Assembly (NCBI GenBank): GCA_031254445.1
Contig: JAIRUL010000038.1
Span: 1-6,455 of the forward strand
Reading direction: 5' to 3'
Length of the DNA: 6,455 nucleotides
From: Chitinispirillales bacterium
GTDB taxonomy: Bacteria; Fibrobacterota; Chitinivibrionia; Chitinivibrionales; Chitinispirillaceae
The position numbers and the translations under genes are program-made. The number at the start of each line of letters is the position of its first letter. The first letter of the stretch is position 1. This document shows, piece after piece, positions 5,157-6,455 of this stretch. The notes below the pieces were generated by a model. That model ran no database searches. It had not been told where the DNA came from and worked only from the letters and a program-made list of their open reading frames with translations.

Positions 5157-6302
5157 ATGATCCCATTCAACGCCCCCCACCCCACCGGCCAAGAAACGCG
5201 CTATATCGCCGAGGCCATCCGCATAGGCAAGCTCTCCGGCAACGGCGAATTTACTAAGAGGTGCCAAGGCTTTTTCGAAGCGCGCTACGGCTTTTCCAAG
5301 TGCCTGCTCACGGCCTCCTGCACCGACGCGCTCGAAATGTGCGCGATGCTCGCCGGCATCGCCCCGGGCGACGAGGTCATCGTGCCCTCGTACACGTTCG
5401 TCTCCACCGCGCTCGCCTTCGTCCGCCAAGGCGCCAAAATCGTCTTCGCCGACAGCCGCGCCGACCACCCCAACATCGACGCCGGAACCATAGAGGCGCT
5501 TATCACACCCCGCACCAAGGCTATCGTGCCGATGCACTACGCCGGCGCGGCCTGCGACATGGGGGAGATTATGCGGATCGCCGAGAAGCGCGGCTTGCTC
5601 GTGATAGAGGACGCGGCTCAGGCGCTCGACTCGCTTTACGTAGGCCGCGAAGACGAAGAGCCGCGCGCGCTCGGGGGTATCGGGCATATGTCGGCGTTTT
5701 CGTTCCACGATACCAAAAATATCACCTGCGGCGAGGGCGGGATGATCGCCATAAACGACGGGCGTTTTGCCGCGCGCGCCGAAACGGTGTGGGAAAAAGG
5801 GACGAACCGCGCCGACTTCCTGAGGGGCAAGGTGAGCAAATACGGCTGGGTGGACTGCGGCAGCTCGTTTTTGCCGTCGGAGATAACCGCGGCGTTTCTC
5901 CTCGCGCAATTAGAGCGCCTCGACGATATTCAGGCAAAGCGGCTGCAAATCTATAGCGCCTACCTTGAGGGGCTGTCGCCTATGGCCGAGAGGGGGGCAT
6001 TCGCTATGTCGGCGCTGCCAAGCTACGCGACAAACAACGCCCACATGTTCTATATAGTATGCAATTCGTTAGAAGAGCGCGGCGGCCTGATAGAGCGCCT
6101 AAAGGAGCGCGGCATCGGCTCGGCGTTCCACTACCAGAGCTTGCACAAGAGCGAATTTTATAGGGGCAAACACGACGGGCGGGAGCTTGCAAACTGCGAC
6201 CGGTTCTCGGACTGCCTAGTGCGCTTGCCTATGTTCTACGATTTGACGATTGAGGACGTAGGGCGGGTATGCCGGGAGGTGGGGGGGTACTATGGGAATT
6301 GA
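5157..6302 (+). CDS. wecE: dTDP-4-amino-4,6-dideoxygalactose transaminase (WecE/RffA)
   Basis: A PLP-dependent fold-type I aminotransferase of the DegT/DnrJ/EryC1/StrS family. WecE converts dTDP-4-keto-6-deoxy-D-glucose and glutamate to dTDP-Fuc4N, a precursor of surface polysaccharides such as enterobacterial common antigen. Seen, numbered from this start: MIPFNAP at the N-terminus as in E. coli WecE, GKLSGNGEFTKRC (24-36), PSYTFVSTA (77-85), the PLP-anchoring IEDAAQ (150-155), SFHDTKN (182-188) with Schiff-base lysine K187, GEGG (192-195), EKGTNR (213-218), NAHMFYI (294-300), FHYQSLH (324-330) and LPMFYDL (357-363). All match WecE along the whole length. The start at 5157 is chosen because the family begins MIPFN; an in-frame ATG at 5139 would add six residues, and neither has a strong ribosome binding site. 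An insertion of about five residues (EDEEP, 165-169) precedes the active-site strand. No partner sugar genes are in view. Confidence 0.93.
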   Translation: MIPFNAPHPTGQETRYIAEAIRIGKLSGNGEFTKRCQGFFEARYGFSKCLLTASCTDALEMCAMLAGIAPGDEVIVPSYTFVSTALAFVRQGAKIVFADSRADHPNIDAGTIEALITPRTKAIVPMHYAGAACDMGEIMRIAEKRGLLVIEDAAQALDSLYVGREDEEPRALGGIGHMSAFSFHDTKNITCGEGGMIAINDGRFAARAETVWEKGTNRADFLRGKVSKYGWVDCGSSFLPSEITAAFLLAQLERLDDIQAKRLQIYSAYLEGLSPMAERGAFAMSALPSYATNNAHMFYIVCNSLEERGGLIERLKERGIGSAFHYQSLHKSEFYRGKHDGRELANCDRFSDCLVRLPMFYDLTIEDVGRVCREVGGYYGN

Positions 6303-6455
6303 CTGTTGGGATTCCATAAAATCTTAAAGCCAAAATCTTTTAAATCTTTAAACATCGATTCCGCAGTTAAAATTTGCATTTATTAGTATTTGTGTAGTAT
6401 TTTCAATAAGTTACGTGTATTTTGCCCCCATTTCCACGTTCACCCATTAGGTGAA
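6303..6455. other. AT-rich non-coding end of the window
   Basis: No gene is supported here. The octamer AAAATCTT occurs twice in close succession just after the wecE stop. No clear terminator with a T-run follows wecE. Confidence 0.5.
6439..6455. repeat. Short perfect inverted repeat at the window edge
   Basis: TTCACC and GGTGAA form six perfect pairs around the 5-base loop CATTA. It ends exactly at the last base, so it may be part of a longer hairpin, operator or dispersed repeat outside the window. Confidence 0.45.

Noticed and set aside
5142..5909. Minus-strand open frame of 255 codons opposite wecE
   Set aside because: Shadow of a well-supported WecE gene in GC-rich sequence; the product is Arg/Gly/Val-rich without any family pattern.
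6290..6379. Minus-strand 29-codon frame starting MQILTAESMFKD
   Set aside because: It looks somewhat protein-like but is very short, has a stop directly before its ATG, no clear ribosome binding site, and overlaps the wecE 3' end.

Overview
The window reads as a piece of a GC-rich bacterial chromosome. Genes face away from a short intergenic region at about 4068-4310, and an AT-rich patch of roughly 680 bases sits just to the right of a tRNA gene. The host phylum cannot be fixed from this sequence. The tRNA has no encoded CCA, and the main coding sequences strongly favour GC-rich codons. No phage, transposase or CRISPR signature is visible.

Left part, minus strand (1-4067). A 1263-residue cytoplasmic protein has tetratricopeptide (TPR) repeats at both ends. 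Its middle is very long, acidic, Ala/Gly/Pro-rich and internally repetitive, with three different repeat families. The clearest is a short motif of the type V-x-Q-L-D-x-h-F-G, present eight times and echoed further along. The gene is followed after 16 bases by the start of an M24-type Xaa-Pro peptidase gene that runs off the left edge. The pair looks like one transcription unit.

Middle (4068-4431). A divergent regulatory region is followed by a complete tRNA-Arg(ACG) gene with a recognisable sigma-70 type promoter and a strong rho-independent terminator.

Right-middle (4432-5120), AT-rich. A toxin-antitoxin-like module: a PIN-domain toxin gene carrying a single-base frameshift, overlapped by 8 bases by a 53-codon gene for the putative partner protein. 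That small gene has a near-perfect ribosome binding site. The base composition and the position beside a tRNA suggest an acquired module whose toxin is now probably inactive.

Right (5139-6302), GC-rich again, plus strand. A complete WecE/RffA-type aminotransferase of sugar-nucleotide metabolism (dTDP-4-keto-6-deoxyglucose to dTDP-Fuc4N) stands without other polysaccharide genes in view. The last 153 bases are AT-rich and non-coding as far as can be seen, ending in a short perfect inverted repeat at the window edge.

The strongest candidate for undescribed biology is the large TPR protein, which looks like a multivalent scaffold. The frameshifted PIN module is the clearest evolutionary oddity.
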